From Salinicola sp. (GTDB taxonomy: Bacteria > Pseudomonadota > Gammaproteobacteria > Pseudomonadales > Halomonadaceae), in assembly GCA_002695065.1 (NCBI GenBank), contig NZNW01000012.1, positions 1 to 60,789 on the forward strand: DNA of 60,789 bases, read 5' to 3'. The position numbers and the translations under genes are program-made. Every line of letters starts with the position of its first letter. The stretch's first letter is position 1. The notes beneath the pieces are model-generated. The model made no database searches and was not told the DNA's origin. It was given only the letters and a program-made list of their open reading frames with translations. Below, piece after piece: positions 1 through 7,625 of this stretch.

Positions 1-51
1 CATGAAGGCTTCTTCGGAAAGCGCGGGATAATTCGCGACACGGCTGGGCAT
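1..51 (-). CDS. 5' end of an unidentified gene running off the left edge
   Basis: Seventeen codons are visible on the minus strand, starting MPSRVANYPALSEEAFM. An AGGAA ribosome binding site lies about 7 bases upstream of the ATG. The start resembles some carboxymuconolactone-decarboxylase/alkylhydroperoxidase-like proteins, but 17 residues are too few to name it. It is divergent from nrdR, with about 240 bases between the two starts. Confidence 0.4.
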   Translation of the reverse strand, partial: MPSRVANYPALSEEAFM

Positions 52-292
52 GGGCGATTCCTGGTATCGGCGGTTGACGTACGCGATCTGGGATTCAAGG
101 ACGTCGTTGTCAAAGATTGTCACAACATCCTTGCAGAAGATGGGCCAACATCAAAATGGCCGAGGCTTTTTCGCGTATTTCCGCTATGTTGCCCAAACCG
201 GTACACTCTTGTTCTCATACGGCTTCTTACCGCATTCATCAACAAGAGCGGCGATCGCGCTCATCGCCCACGCTGACAGGTAGACCCCGACG

Positions 293-781
293 ATGCATTG
301 CCCTTTCTGTGGTACGCACGATACCAAGGTGACCGACTCCCGCCTGGTGGCCGAGGGGGATCAGGTGCGTCGCCGTCGTCAGTGCGCAGAGTGTGGAGAG
401 CGCTTCACGACCTATGAAACCGCCGAGCTGGTGATGCCCCGGGTGGTCAAGTCCGATGGCTCTCGCGAGAGTTTCGACGAGCAGAAGATGCGCGCGGGCA
501 TGGCACGTGCGCTGGAGAAACGCCCCGTCAGCGTGGAGTCGTTCGAGGCGGCGGTCGAGCGGATTCGCCAGCGGTTGCGAGCCCGAGGCGATCGCGAAGT
601 GGAGGCGCGAGAAGTGGGCGAAGAGGTGATGGAGACGCTGCAGCGCCTCGATCACGTGGCCTATATTCGCTTCGCCTCCGTCTATCGCCGTTTCCAGGAT
701 CTCGACGAGTTTCGCGCCGAGATCGACCGGCTGTCCCAGGAGCCGAATCTTTCGTCGGGTGACGAGGGCGGCCAGCGCTGA
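293..781 (+). CDS. nrdR: Transcriptional repressor NrdR
   Basis: NrdR is the nucleotide-sensing repressor of ribonucleotide reductase operons. The 162-residue product starts with a zinc ribbon made by Cys3, Cys6, Cys31 and Cys34 (MHCPFC...CAECGERF), followed by an ATP-cone domain at about residues 49-139 that binds ATP/dATP. Length and both domains match the family. It heads the riboflavin gene cluster, as in Pseudomonas and many other gammaproteobacteria, and ribD starts 59 bases downstream. glyA, the usual upstream neighbour in many relatives, is not visible here. Confidence 0.97.
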   Translation: MHCPFCGTHDTKVTDSRLVAEGDQVRRRRQCAECGERFTTYETAELVMPRVVKSDGSRESFDEQKMRAGMARALEKRPVSVESFEAAVERIRQRLRARGDREVEAREVGEEVMETLQRLDHVAYIRFASVYRRFQDLDEFRAEIDRLSQEPNLSSGDEGGQR

Positions 782-840
782 GTCGATGCCTGTCCCGTCA
801 CTATCGTCTCCTCGCTTTCCCTGCTACCGAGCGAGCCCTC

Positions 841-2007
841 ATGTCGTCATCGATCCCCGAATCCATCTCGATCCTCGAATCCCTCTCCCCGCAATCCTGC
901 ATGGACCGGGCGATCCAGCTTGCCTGGCAGGGCCGCTACAGCTGTGATCCCAACCCTCGGGTCGGCTGCGTGCTGGTCAGGGATGGCCGGATCGTCGGGG
1001 AAGGCTTTCACGTACGGGCCGGCGAGCCCCACGCCGAGATCAACGCGCTGCGGATGGCCGGCGAGGCGGCTCGGGGAGCGACCGCCTACGTCACGCTCGA
1101 GCCCTGCTCGCACACCGGGCGCACCGGGCCCTGCAGCCTGGCCTTGATCGAGGCGGGCGTGACCCGGGTCGTCGCGGCGATGGAAGATCCCAACCCGCAG
1201 GTATCGGGCCGGGGGTTCGCGATGCTGCGCGACGCCGGCGTCGATGTCGCCGTGGGGCTGCGGGAAGAGGCCGCCAGTCGGCTCAATCCCGGTTTCATCC
1301 GCCGCATGCGCGAAGGGTTGCCGAGGGTCACGCTGAAGATGGCGATGAGCCTGGATGGCCGTACCGCGATGGCGAACGGAGAGTCCCAGTGGATCACCGG
1401 TCCGGCCGCGCGGCGGCAGGTCCAGCGACTGCGGGCCGAGTCCAGCGCGGTTCTGGCGGGCGTCGAGTCGATCATCCTCGACGACTCCCGGCTGACGGTG
1501 CGCGCCGATCAACTGGGGCTCGACGATGCCGAAGCGATCGCCCGGCGTCAGCCTCTCAGAGTGATCCTCGACAGTCAGCTGCGCATGCCGCTGGCGGCGG
1601 CGTGCCTGAGCGAACCGGGGCGGACGCTGGTATTCACGATCCAGGCGGAGATGAGCGAGCGGCGTCGCAGGCTCGAGGCCGCTGGCGCCGAGGTGGTGGT
1701 GATGCCGGCCAATGCCGAGGGGCGCGTGGAGTTCACGGCCCTGCTGCGCCATCTCGCCACCCGGGAAGCCTGCAACGAGGTGCTGGTCGAGACCGGTGCC
1801 ACGCTGGCCGGCGCGCTGCTCGAGGCCGACTGTGTCGACCGTCTCGAACTGTTCATGGCGGCCACGTTGCTGGGCAGCGAGGCGCGGCCACTGTTCGCGT
1901 TGCCGGGGCTGGCGACGATGAGCCAGCAGCGGCGGCTGAAGATCGACGACATCCGGGCGCTGGGTGACGACTGGCGTATCTCGGCACGCCCGCTCAGGGA
2001 TGGCTGA
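841..2007 (+). CDS. ribD: Bifunctional riboflavin deaminase/reductase RibD
   Basis: RibD catalyses two consecutive riboflavin-synthesis steps: deamination of the pyrimidine from GTP cyclohydrolase II, then NADPH reduction of its ribosyl group. The N-terminal cytidine-deaminase-like domain shows the zinc site His64-Ala-Glu66 and the PCSHTGRTGPC motif with Cys89 and Cys98. The C-terminal half (about residues 165-388) is the DHFR-like reductase domain, recognisable from KMAMSLDGRTA. Length (388 aa) is normal. The ribosome binding site before the ATG is weak, and Met21 (901) is a possible alternative start. Confidence 0.95.
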   Translation: MSSSIPESISILESLSPQSCMDRAIQLAWQGRYSCDPNPRVGCVLVRDGRIVGEGFHVRAGEPHAEINALRMAGEAARGATAYVTLEPCSHTGRTGPCSLALIEAGVTRVVAAMEDPNPQVSGRGFAMLRDAGVDVAVGLREEAASRLNPGFIRRMREGLPRVTLKMAMSLDGRTAMANGESQWITGPAARRQVQRLRAESSAVLAGVESIILDDSRLTVRADQLGLDDAEAIARRQPLRVILDSQLRMPLAAACLSEPGRTLVFTIQAEMSERRRRLEAAGAEVVVMPANAEGRVEFTALLRHLATREACNEVLVETGATLAGALLEADCVDRLELFMAATLLGSEARPLFALPGLATMSQQRRLKIDDIRALGDDWRISARPLRDG

Positions 2008-2017
2008 CTCCGGCGGA

Positions 2018-2055
2018 GTGGCGGCGTCCCCGATAGCGCACCGCGTCGCCGCCAC
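2018..2055 (+). terminator. Hairpin between ribD and ribBA
   Basis: A perfect 9-bp inverted repeat (GTGGCGGCG at 2018-2026, CGCCGCCAC at 2047-2055) with a 20-base loop starts 11 bases after the ribD stop. There is no T-tract, so it may be an attenuator or mRNA-stabilising hairpin rather than a factor-independent terminator. No FMN riboswitch core is visible in this gap. Confidence 0.35.
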
Positions 2056-2110
2056 CCGACAGTAGCGTCCGCGTCCCGCGACAGGTAGGCTGTGCCGCAT
2101 CGACCCCTGG

Positions 2111-2149
2111 GGTTTCAGTAGACGGCGGTTTCAGTAGACGGCGGTTTCA
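2111..2149. repeat. 16-bp tandem duplication upstream of ribBA
   Basis: The unit GGTTTCAGTAGACGGC is present twice in perfect tandem (2111-2126, 2127-2142), followed by a partial third copy GGTTTCA. It ends just before the ribBA ribosome binding site at 2152-2158, so a change in copy number would alter the ribBA leader. It lies where ribE/ribC would be expected. Confidence 0.85.
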
Positions 2150-2164
2150 TTGGACGAGTCATCA

Positions 2165-3298
2165 ATGACGACAGCGCAATCGAATCAGTTGGCCGGCATC
2201 GATGTCCTGCTGGAAGAGATCCGGCAGGGCAGGATGGTCATCCTGATGGATGACGAGGATCGCGAGAACGAGGGCGACATCATCATGGCGGCCGAGTGTG
2301 TCGAGGCCGACCATATCAACTTCATGGCCCGCCACGCTCGTGGCCTGATCTGCCAGCCGATGTCGAAGGCGCGCTGCCAGCAGTTGAAGCTGCCGCTGAT
2401 GGTCAGCGACAACGGCTCCGGCTACGGCACCAAGTTCACCGTCTCCATCGAGGCCGCCACCGGCGTTTCCACCGGCATTTCTGCAGCGGATCGCGCTCTC
2501 ACCGTGCGTGCCGCGGCGGCGCGTGGCGCCAAGCCGGAAGATATCGTCCAGCCGGGGCATATCTTTCCGCTGATGGCGGAACCGGGGGGCGTGCTCCGCC
2601 GTGCCGGTCACACCGAGGCGGCCTGCGACCTGGCCGCCATGGCCGGTTTCGAGGCGACGGGCGTGATCTGCGAGATCATGAACGACGACGGCACCATGGC
2701 GAGGCGGCCGGAGCTGGAGCGGTTCGCGGCGGAACACGGCATCAAGATCGGCACCATTGCCGACCTGATCCACTACCGCATGCTCAACGAGCGCACCGTC
2801 GACGCCGTCGAGCAGATGCCGGTTCGAACGGCCTTCGGCGACATGACGATGCATGTCTTCCACGACACCGTTCAGGACAGGCATCACCTGGCGCTGGTCA
2901 AGGGGCAGCCCTCCCGGCACACGCCGACGACGGTGCGGGTGCATGGCGGCGATACCCTCCGCGATCTGCTGGCCCTGTGCCGGGCGGACAGCCACTGGAC
3001 CGCCCACACGGCACTGGCCGAGATCGGCCGGGCGGAGTCAGGCGTTTTCGTGCTGCTGGATGATGCGCGCCCGCCGGGCGACTTCAAGCAGCAGCTCGAC
3101 GACGTCCTCGGGCGGGGGGCGTCGCCGCGCAGCAGCGCCACCGATGGTGCCGGGAATTTCCTTTCCATCGGCACCGGGGCGCAGATTCTGCGTCAGCTCG
3201 GTGTCGGGAAGATGCGACTGTTGAGCTCGCCGTGGCGTTTCTCGGCGCTCTCCGGTTTCGATCTCGAGGTGGTCGAACTGGTCAGCGGCGACGCCTGA
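2165..3298 (+). CDS. ribB: 3,4-dihydroxy-2-butanone-4-phosphate synthase with degenerate GTP cyclohydrolase II-like domain
   Basis: The N-terminal domain (about residues 1-205) is DHBP synthase, which converts ribulose 5-phosphate to the four-carbon precursor of lumazine. Its acidic motif DEDRENEGD is at residues 30-38, and the RAGHTEAACDLA motif is also present. The C-terminal ~170 residues look like GTP cyclohydrolase II, but the zinc ligands (C-x10-C-x-C, as in RCDCGEQ of real RibA) are absent. Only the first domain is therefore expected to be active, and a separate ribA is needed. The ATG at 2165 has GGACGAG six bases upstream; a TTG at 2150 is a less likely start. The product has 377 aa. 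Confidence 0.93.
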   Translation: MTTAQSNQLAGIDVLLEEIRQGRMVILMDDEDRENEGDIIMAAECVEADHINFMARHARGLICQPMSKARCQQLKLPLMVSDNGSGYGTKFTVSIEAATGVSTGISAADRALTVRAAAARGAKPEDIVQPGHIFPLMAEPGGVLRRAGHTEAACDLAAMAGFEATGVICEIMNDDGTMARRPELERFAAEHGIKIGTIADLIHYRMLNERTVDAVEQMPVRTAFGDMTMHVFHDTVQDRHHLALVKGQPSRHTPTTVRVHGGDTLRDLLALCRADSHWTAHTALAEIGRAESGVFVLLDDARPPGDFKQQLDDVLGRGASPRSSATDGAGNFLSIGTGAQILRQLGVGKMRLLSSPWRFSALSGFDLEVVELVSGDA

Positions 3299-3332
3299 CC
3301 GAGATTCGAGTCACAGCTCGTGTGAGCATGGT

Positions 3333-3348
3333 ATGGCCGCGCGGCCAT
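3333..3348. other. Perfect palindrome upstream of ribH
   Basis: ATGGCCGCGCGGCCAT is a 16-bp perfect palindrome 35 bases after the ribBA stop, in the 170-base gap before ribH. It may be a hairpin between cistrons or a protein-binding site; the sequence does not decide which. Confidence 0.4.
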
Positions 3349-3468
3349 GGTAAGATGGCCGGCTTCGCGCGCCGAGCGCTAGGTTCTGGCGCCGGCCAAT
3401 CAGTCTGTTTTATCGCGTTCAGGTTCGAGTGACTGACGAACCTGACGCAGTGTATCCGGAACCCGACA

Positions 3469-3951
3469 ATGCAACCGATCGCGCAACTGGAAGGTCAGTT
3501 CACCGATGTCGATGGCCGTTACGCCATCGTCGTGGGCCGCTTCAATCACCATGTCGTCGACAGCCTCGTCGAGGGTGCCGTCGACAGCCTGACGCGGCAC
3601 GGCGTCAGTGAAGAGAACATCGAGCTGATCCACGTCCCCGGCGCCTGGGAGCTGCCGCTGGCGGTCAAGCGCGTACTGCAGGTTTCCCGCCCCGACGCCG
3701 TCGTCGCGCTGGGCGCGGTGATCCGTGGCGGCACGCCGCACTTCGAATATGTCGCGGGCAACTGCAACTCGTCGTTGAGCAGCCTGCAACTGGAGTTCGT
3801 GACGCCCATCGCCAACGGCGTGCTGACGGTCAACTCGATCGACCAGGCCGTCGAGCGTGCTGGCACCAAGGCCGGCAACAAAGGCACCGAGGCAGCCATG
3901 GCGGCGATGGAAATGGTATCGCTGTTCAAGCGACTGGGAGGCGAGGCATGA
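3469..3951 (+). CDS. ribH: 6,7-dimethyl-8-ribityllumazine synthase
   Basis: RibH condenses the RibD product (after dephosphorylation) with DHBP to form lumazine, the substrate of riboflavin synthase. Family motifs present are [12 protein letters not shown] near the N-terminus, the substrate loop [10 protein letters not shown] at residues 56-65, and [13 protein letters not shown] with the conserved His91. The 160-aa length is typical. Its last four bases overlap the nusB start (ATGA), indicating translational coupling. Confidence 0.97.
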   Translation: MQPIAQLEGQFTDVDGRYAIVVGRFNHHVVDSLVEGAVDSLTRHGVSEENIELIHVPGAWELPLAVKRVLQVSRPDAVVALGAVIRGGTPHFEYVAGNCNSSLSSLQLEFVTPIANGVLTVNSIDQAVERAGTKAGNKGTEAAMAAMEMVSLFKRLGGEA

Positions 3952-4448
3952 GTTCACCGTCACGTCAGCCGACACCGGCCCAGGAGTCCCGTCGCGCAGC
4001 CCGGGAGCTTGCCGTCCAGGGGCTCTACCAGTGGCAGATGACCGGGAAGTCGATCACCGCCGTCGAGGCCGAGTTCCGTTCCCAGATCGCCGACGAGGAT
4101 CTCGAGGATCACGAGAACTGGCACAAGGTGATGGAGATTGCCGACAAGGCGCTGTTCCACGACCTGCTTCACAATACGGCCAACAACCGCGCGGAGCTCG
4201 ACGCGGCGATCGCGCCACTGCTCGATCGGCGTCTGGAGGACCTGGACCGCATCGAGCTGGCCATTCTGCGCCTCGGCACCTACGAATTGTCCCGCCGTCC
4301 CGAGGTTCCCTACCGGGCCGTGATCAACGAAGGAGTGGAGCTGGCCAAGATATTTGGCGCCACCGACGGCCACAAATACGTCAACGGCATACTCGACAAG
4401 CTCGCCTCGCGGCTGCGGGGCGCCGAGGTCGCTGCACGCCGTCGTTGA
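3948..4448 (+). CDS. nusB: Transcription antitermination factor NusB
   Basis: NusB binds boxA RNA with NusE and supports processive antitermination on rRNA operons. The 166-aa product has the family features [19 protein letters not shown] near the N-terminus, [14 protein letters not shown] in the middle, and the C-terminal [26 protein letters not shown] split across two conserved helices. It overlaps ribH by four bases and is followed after one base by thiL, a conserved arrangement in gammaproteobacteria. Confidence 0.97.
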   Translation: MSSPSRQPTPAQESRRAARELAVQGLYQWQMTGKSITAVEAEFRSQIADEDLEDHENWHKVMEIADKALFHDLLHNTANNRAELDAAIAPLLDRRLEDLDRIELAILRLGTYELSRRPEVPYRAVINEGVELAKIFGATDGHKYVNGILDKLASRLRGAEVAARRR

Positions 4449-4449
4449 C

Positions 4450-5421
4450 ATGAGTCGCACCTCCTTGAGCGAATTCGACCTGATCGCTCGCTACCTGTCG
4501 CGACCCGCGACAGCCGGGCGTAGCGATGTCGTCGTCGGTAACGGCGACGACTGCGCCGTGCTGGCACCCTCTCCGGGGCAGCAGCTGGCGATCAGCGTCG
4601 ATACGTCGGTGGTCGACGTCCATTTCCCGCATGACGCACCGCCCGCGGCCATTGGCCATCGCGCCCTGGCGGTGGCCTTGAGCGATCTCGCCGCGATGGG
4701 CGCGAGAGCCCGCTGGTGCTGCCTGGCGCTGACGCTTCCCGCTGCCGATCCGGTGTGGATCGAGGCCTTCGCCGACGGATTCCGTGGGTTGGCCGAACGC
4801 AGCGGCTGCGAACTGGTCGGCGGCGATGTCACTCGCGGTGCGCTGACGATCGGCGTGACGGTCCATGGCGAACTGCCGGCCGGGCAGGCGCTGCGTCGCA
4901 GCGGTGCCCGGGAAGGCGATCTGGTCGCGGTGACCGGCTATCCGGGGCGCGCGGCCGCGGGCCTTGCCCGTTGGCAGCAGGGCGAACGCGACCCGGGGCA
5001 CCCCCTGCTCGAGGCGTATCTGCACCCCGAGCCTCGTCTGTCGGCGGGGGAGGCGCTGCGCGACCTGGCCACCAGCGCCATCGACATCTCCGACGGCCTG
5101 CTGGCGGATCTCCGGCACGTGCTGTCGGCCTCCGGAGTGGGCGCCAGGCTCGACCTCGAGTCATTGCCGCTGGCGACGCCGCTGCGGGCGACTCTCGAGC
5201 TGGACGAGGTGCGGGAGCGAGTGCTCAATGGTGGCGATGATTACGAACTGCTGGTGACGATGGCCGCCGCCGATCTCGCCGAGGCGCAGCGCCGCCTGGC
5301 GCCGCTCCACCTGCCGTTGACGCCGATCGGACGAATCGTCGCTGCCGCGGGCATTCACGGCATCGAACCCCGCTATCTCGAGCGCCAGGGCTGGGATCAC
5401 TTTCCGGAGGTTCTCCCATGA
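4450..5421 (+). CDS. thiL: Thiamine-monophosphate kinase
   Basis: ThiL phosphorylates thiamine monophosphate to the active cofactor thiamine diphosphate. The 323-aa product starts MSRTSLSEFDLIARYL and carries the AIR-synthase-like motifs GNGDDCAVL, VSVDTSVVDVHF-like, LVGGDVTRG, DISDGLLADL and NGGDDYELL, which form the ATP and Mg2+ sites. The frame stays open upstream to 4354 inside nusB, but the ATG one base after the nusB stop fits the family length. The last four bases overlap pgpA. Confidence 0.96.
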   Translation: MSRTSLSEFDLIARYLSRPATAGRSDVVVGNGDDCAVLAPSPGQQLAISVDTSVVDVHFPHDAPPAAIGHRALAVALSDLAAMGARARWCCLALTLPAADPVWIEAFADGFRGLAERSGCELVGGDVTRGALTIGVTVHGELPAGQALRRSGAREGDLVAVTGYPGRAAAGLARWQQGERDPGHPLLEAYLHPEPRLSAGEALRDLATSAIDISDGLLADLRHVLSASGVGARLDLESLPLATPLRATLELDEVRERVLNGGDDYELLVTMAAADLAEAQRRLAPLHLPLTPIGRIVAAAGIHGIEPRYLERQGWDHFPEVLP

Positions 5422-5891
5422 ACCGGGCTCCCGCCAGTGTCTGGCGTCGACCGACCCATTTCCTGGCCTTCGGGCTGGGCAGTGGCGCCGTGCCGTTCGC
5501 GCCGGGGACTTTCGGGACGCTGGCGGCGATACCTTTCTATTGGTTGCTGTCGGGACTGCCGCTGGCAATCTACATGGGGCTGATGGGCGTGGCCACGCTG
5601 GTCGGGATCTGGCTCTGCGAAACCACCTCCCGCGATCTCGGGGTGCACGACCATTCGGGTATCGTCTGGGACGAGTTCGTGGGCTACTGGCTCACGATGG
5701 CGGCGGTACCGTTTTCCTGGGAGGCCGCGCTGTGGGGATTCGTGGTCTTCCGGGTCTTCGATATTCTCAAGCCCTGGCCGATTCGCTGGGTGGATCGCCG
5801 GGTCGCCGGGGGGATCGGCATCATGTTCGACGATATCCTCGCCGGCGTATACGCCTGGAGCACGATGCACCTCTGGTTCTGGCTGCATTGA
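5418..5891 (+). CDS. pgpA: Phosphatidylglycerophosphatase A
   Basis: PgpA dephosphorylates phosphatidylglycerol phosphate at the inner membrane, the last step to phosphatidylglycerol. The 157-aa protein has the N-terminal GAVPFAPGTFGTLAAIP motif, the acidic DEFVGYWL motif, FRVFDILKPWPIRW, and FDDILAGVYA before a C-terminal membrane helix. It overlaps thiL by four bases and ends the operon. Its TGA stop runs directly into a 7-bp tandem array. Confidence 0.95.
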   Translation: MNRAPASVWRRPTHFLAFGLGSGAVPFAPGTFGTLAAIPFYWLLSGLPLAIYMGLMGVATLVGIWLCETTSRDLGVHDHSGIVWDEFVGYWLTMAAVPFSWEAALWGFVVFRVFDILKPWPIRWVDRRVAGGIGIMFDDILAGVYAWSTMHLWFWLH

Positions 5892-5928
5892 GCCACGAGC
5901 CACGAGCCACGAGCCACGAGCCACGAGC
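5890..5928. repeat. 7-bp tandem array (GAGCCAC) after pgpA
   Basis: Five perfect copies of GAGCCAC (5890-5924) plus GAGC follow in tandem, starting inside the pgpA stop codon. Read on the other strand the unit is GGCTCGT, close to the units GGCTACG and GGCTCGC in the arrays at 45811 and 45881. Confidence 0.9.
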
Positions 5929-5970
5929 GAAACAAGACGACGTCCCATGCAGGCCGAGTCAGTGTGGATC

Positions 5971-6119
5971 TAAGGAAACGCTGAATAAATTGCCGAAGGC
6001 GATGAAGGGCAAGGCGCACGGCACGCAGAGAACGAGACATAACATGGGGTTAGGCGAGTTCTCGAGTACCGCGCAACACAGCCATTCGCGCCTGTAGGCA
6101 TTTATGCAGTGGTTCCTAA
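5971..6119. mobile_element. MITE-like palindromic element, copy 1
   Basis: About 149 bp bounded by imperfect inverted ends: TAAGGAAACGCTGAATAAAT on the left and ATTTATGCAGTGGTTCCTAA on the right. There is no coding potential. TAA flanks both ends and could be a target duplication. A diverged inverted copy lies at 40697-40877; shared internal blocks include GCAAGGCGCACGG and ACCGCGCAAC. It ends 33 bases before the start of the next gene. The GAATAAAT ends recall IS5-family termini, but that link is only a guess. Confidence 0.75.
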
Positions 6120-6152
6120 CAGCGTTTCTTACGTCAACGTCTGGAGCAGTGC

Positions 6153-7478
6153 ATGCGTAAATGGATGATCGCAGGAGCGGTCGTGATCGTGTTGGCCGGC
6201 GGCGGCTACCTGGGGGCCCAGGCCTATTCTAGCCAGCGCTTCGATAGCGAGATGGACAAGCTGGTCGCGCGGCTCGACGCTCGCCCCGACTGGAAGGTCT
6301 CGCGCGAGGAGGTCGACAGCGGCTGGTTTCACTCATCCGGCAGCATCGAGGCGCGTTATGTCGCGGTAGCGCGGGGCGCTGACGCCGTCGCGGTCGACGT
6401 CCCCTATCGGGCGAATCATGGCCTGCTCGAGACGACCCTGGATGGAGAGGCGCAGGTACGCGATGATGGGGGCCAGACGCTATTCGGCGACGTGCTCGAG
6501 AGCCAGGGGCCGATGACCTGGAGCGGGCGCTTCCTGACCCGCGAGCAGAAGCTGGAGGGCCACTTCACCCTGCCGAGTTTCTCGCAGACGGTCACCGTGC
6601 CGGCACGCGAGGTCGCGGGGGAGGTGACGCCGGCTCGTGACATGCAGCTGGAGTCCGCCGAATCGACGCTCGACGTCGAGCAGGTCGGCGATCATGTCAC
6701 CATGAAAGGAGAGGCTCCGCGGCTGCGATTGACCGACGATCAGACCGACGTCCTGATCGAGGGGGCGACGGTTTCCGGAACGTTCGAGGGCGACGACCAG
6801 GCGTTCCATCAGGAGATGGCGCTGACGTTCCCCACCACGACGGTCACGCCCAGCGGCAGCCCCAGCGTGGTCACCCGGGATATCGGCTACGCGGTGGATG
6901 CGACGCTCGACGCCGATCAGTTGACGATGCAGCTGAAGGCCGACCTGGGCGATACCCGAATCCAGGATCAGTCGGTCTTCAGCGGCGGCTTCACGCTGGC
7001 GCTGGATCGGGTCGACGGTGACGCCTACCGGGCTCTGGCGAAGGCGCTGGAAGAGAACCTGACGGCCATTCAGACCGCCGCCGACGCCGATGACGACCAG
7101 GCGCTCGAGTCCGCACTGGCGCCGTTGCAGCCGTCGATCCAGGCGCTGCTCGCCGGGTCGCCGCGCCTGTCGCTGGAGAGTCTCAGCGCCGACAGCCCGA
7201 TGCTGGGCATGAAGATGCGCGGCGAGGGCGAACTCAGTGTCGATGGCGCCGGCATCGAAGCGTGGGATCCCGAGACGATGAGCGACGAGGCGCTGGAGCG
7301 TGGGCTCCTCCGCCGCCTGCAGGGCAGCCTCACCCTCGAGGGCGCGCCGGCCATGCTGCTGATGACGCTCGGACTGCCGCTGGGCAGCGATCCGCTACAG
7401 GTCGAACTGGCGGATGGCGTCCTCGACGTCGATGGTCAGCGGATACCGCTGTTGCCGCCGGCGAACGACTCGAACTGA
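6153..7478 (+). CDS. YdgA family protein (DUF945)
   Basis: The 441-aa protein starts with a membrane anchor or signal segment (residues 4-23, WMIAGAVVIVLAGGGYLGA), followed by a long periplasmic region. Family marks are AYSSQRFDSEMDKLVARLDA and VSREEVDSGWFHSSGSIEARY, typical of YdgA/DUF945 proteins, whose molecular role is not established. It appears monocistronic: the MITE-like element lies upstream, and a hairpin at 7499-7522 follows. Confidence 0.85.
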   Translation: MRKWMIAGAVVIVLAGGGYLGAQAYSSQRFDSEMDKLVARLDARPDWKVSREEVDSGWFHSSGSIEARYVAVARGADAVAVDVPYRANHGLLETTLDGEAQVRDDGGQTLFGDVLESQGPMTWSGRFLTREQKLEGHFTLPSFSQTVTVPAREVAGEVTPARDMQLESAESTLDVEQVGDHVTMKGEAPRLRLTDDQTDVLIEGATVSGTFEGDDQAFHQEMALTFPTTTVTPSGSPSVVTRDIGYAVDATLDADQLTMQLKADLGDTRIQDQSVFSGGFTLALDRVDGDAYRALAKALEENLTAIQTAADADDDQALESALAPLQPSIQALLAGSPRLSLESLSADSPMLGMKMRGEGELSVDGAGIEAWDPETMSDEALERGLLRRLQGSLTLEGAPAMLLMTLGLPLGSDPLQVELADGVLDVDGQRIPLLPPANDSN

Positions 7479-7498
7479 CAGCGTCCAGATGCCTGACG

Positions 7499-7522
7499 GG
7501 GCCGCGCTTTCGAGCGCGGCCC
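7499..7522 (+). terminator. Hairpin after the YdgA-family gene
   Basis: A perfect 9-bp stem (GGGCCGCGC at 7499-7507, GCGCGGCCC at 7514-7522) with a 6-base loop lies 20 bases after the stop. The T-tract is poor (GACGATTTCC), so termination is probable but not certain. Confidence 0.5.
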
Positions 7523-7625
7523 GACGATTTCCGCGCCGATCTCCGGTCGCCGACTTGAACTCCCGCCCCTGTGCCCACATCCCTTGGTCATTCGGCCAGC
7601 TTTGGCCTCGAACTCAGGGTGAATG

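Noticed and set aside
2008-2164. FMN riboswitch before ribBA
   Set aside because: The conserved RFN core (AGGGTG...ACCGGCGGT) is not present in this gap or elsewhere upstream of the rib genes in the window.
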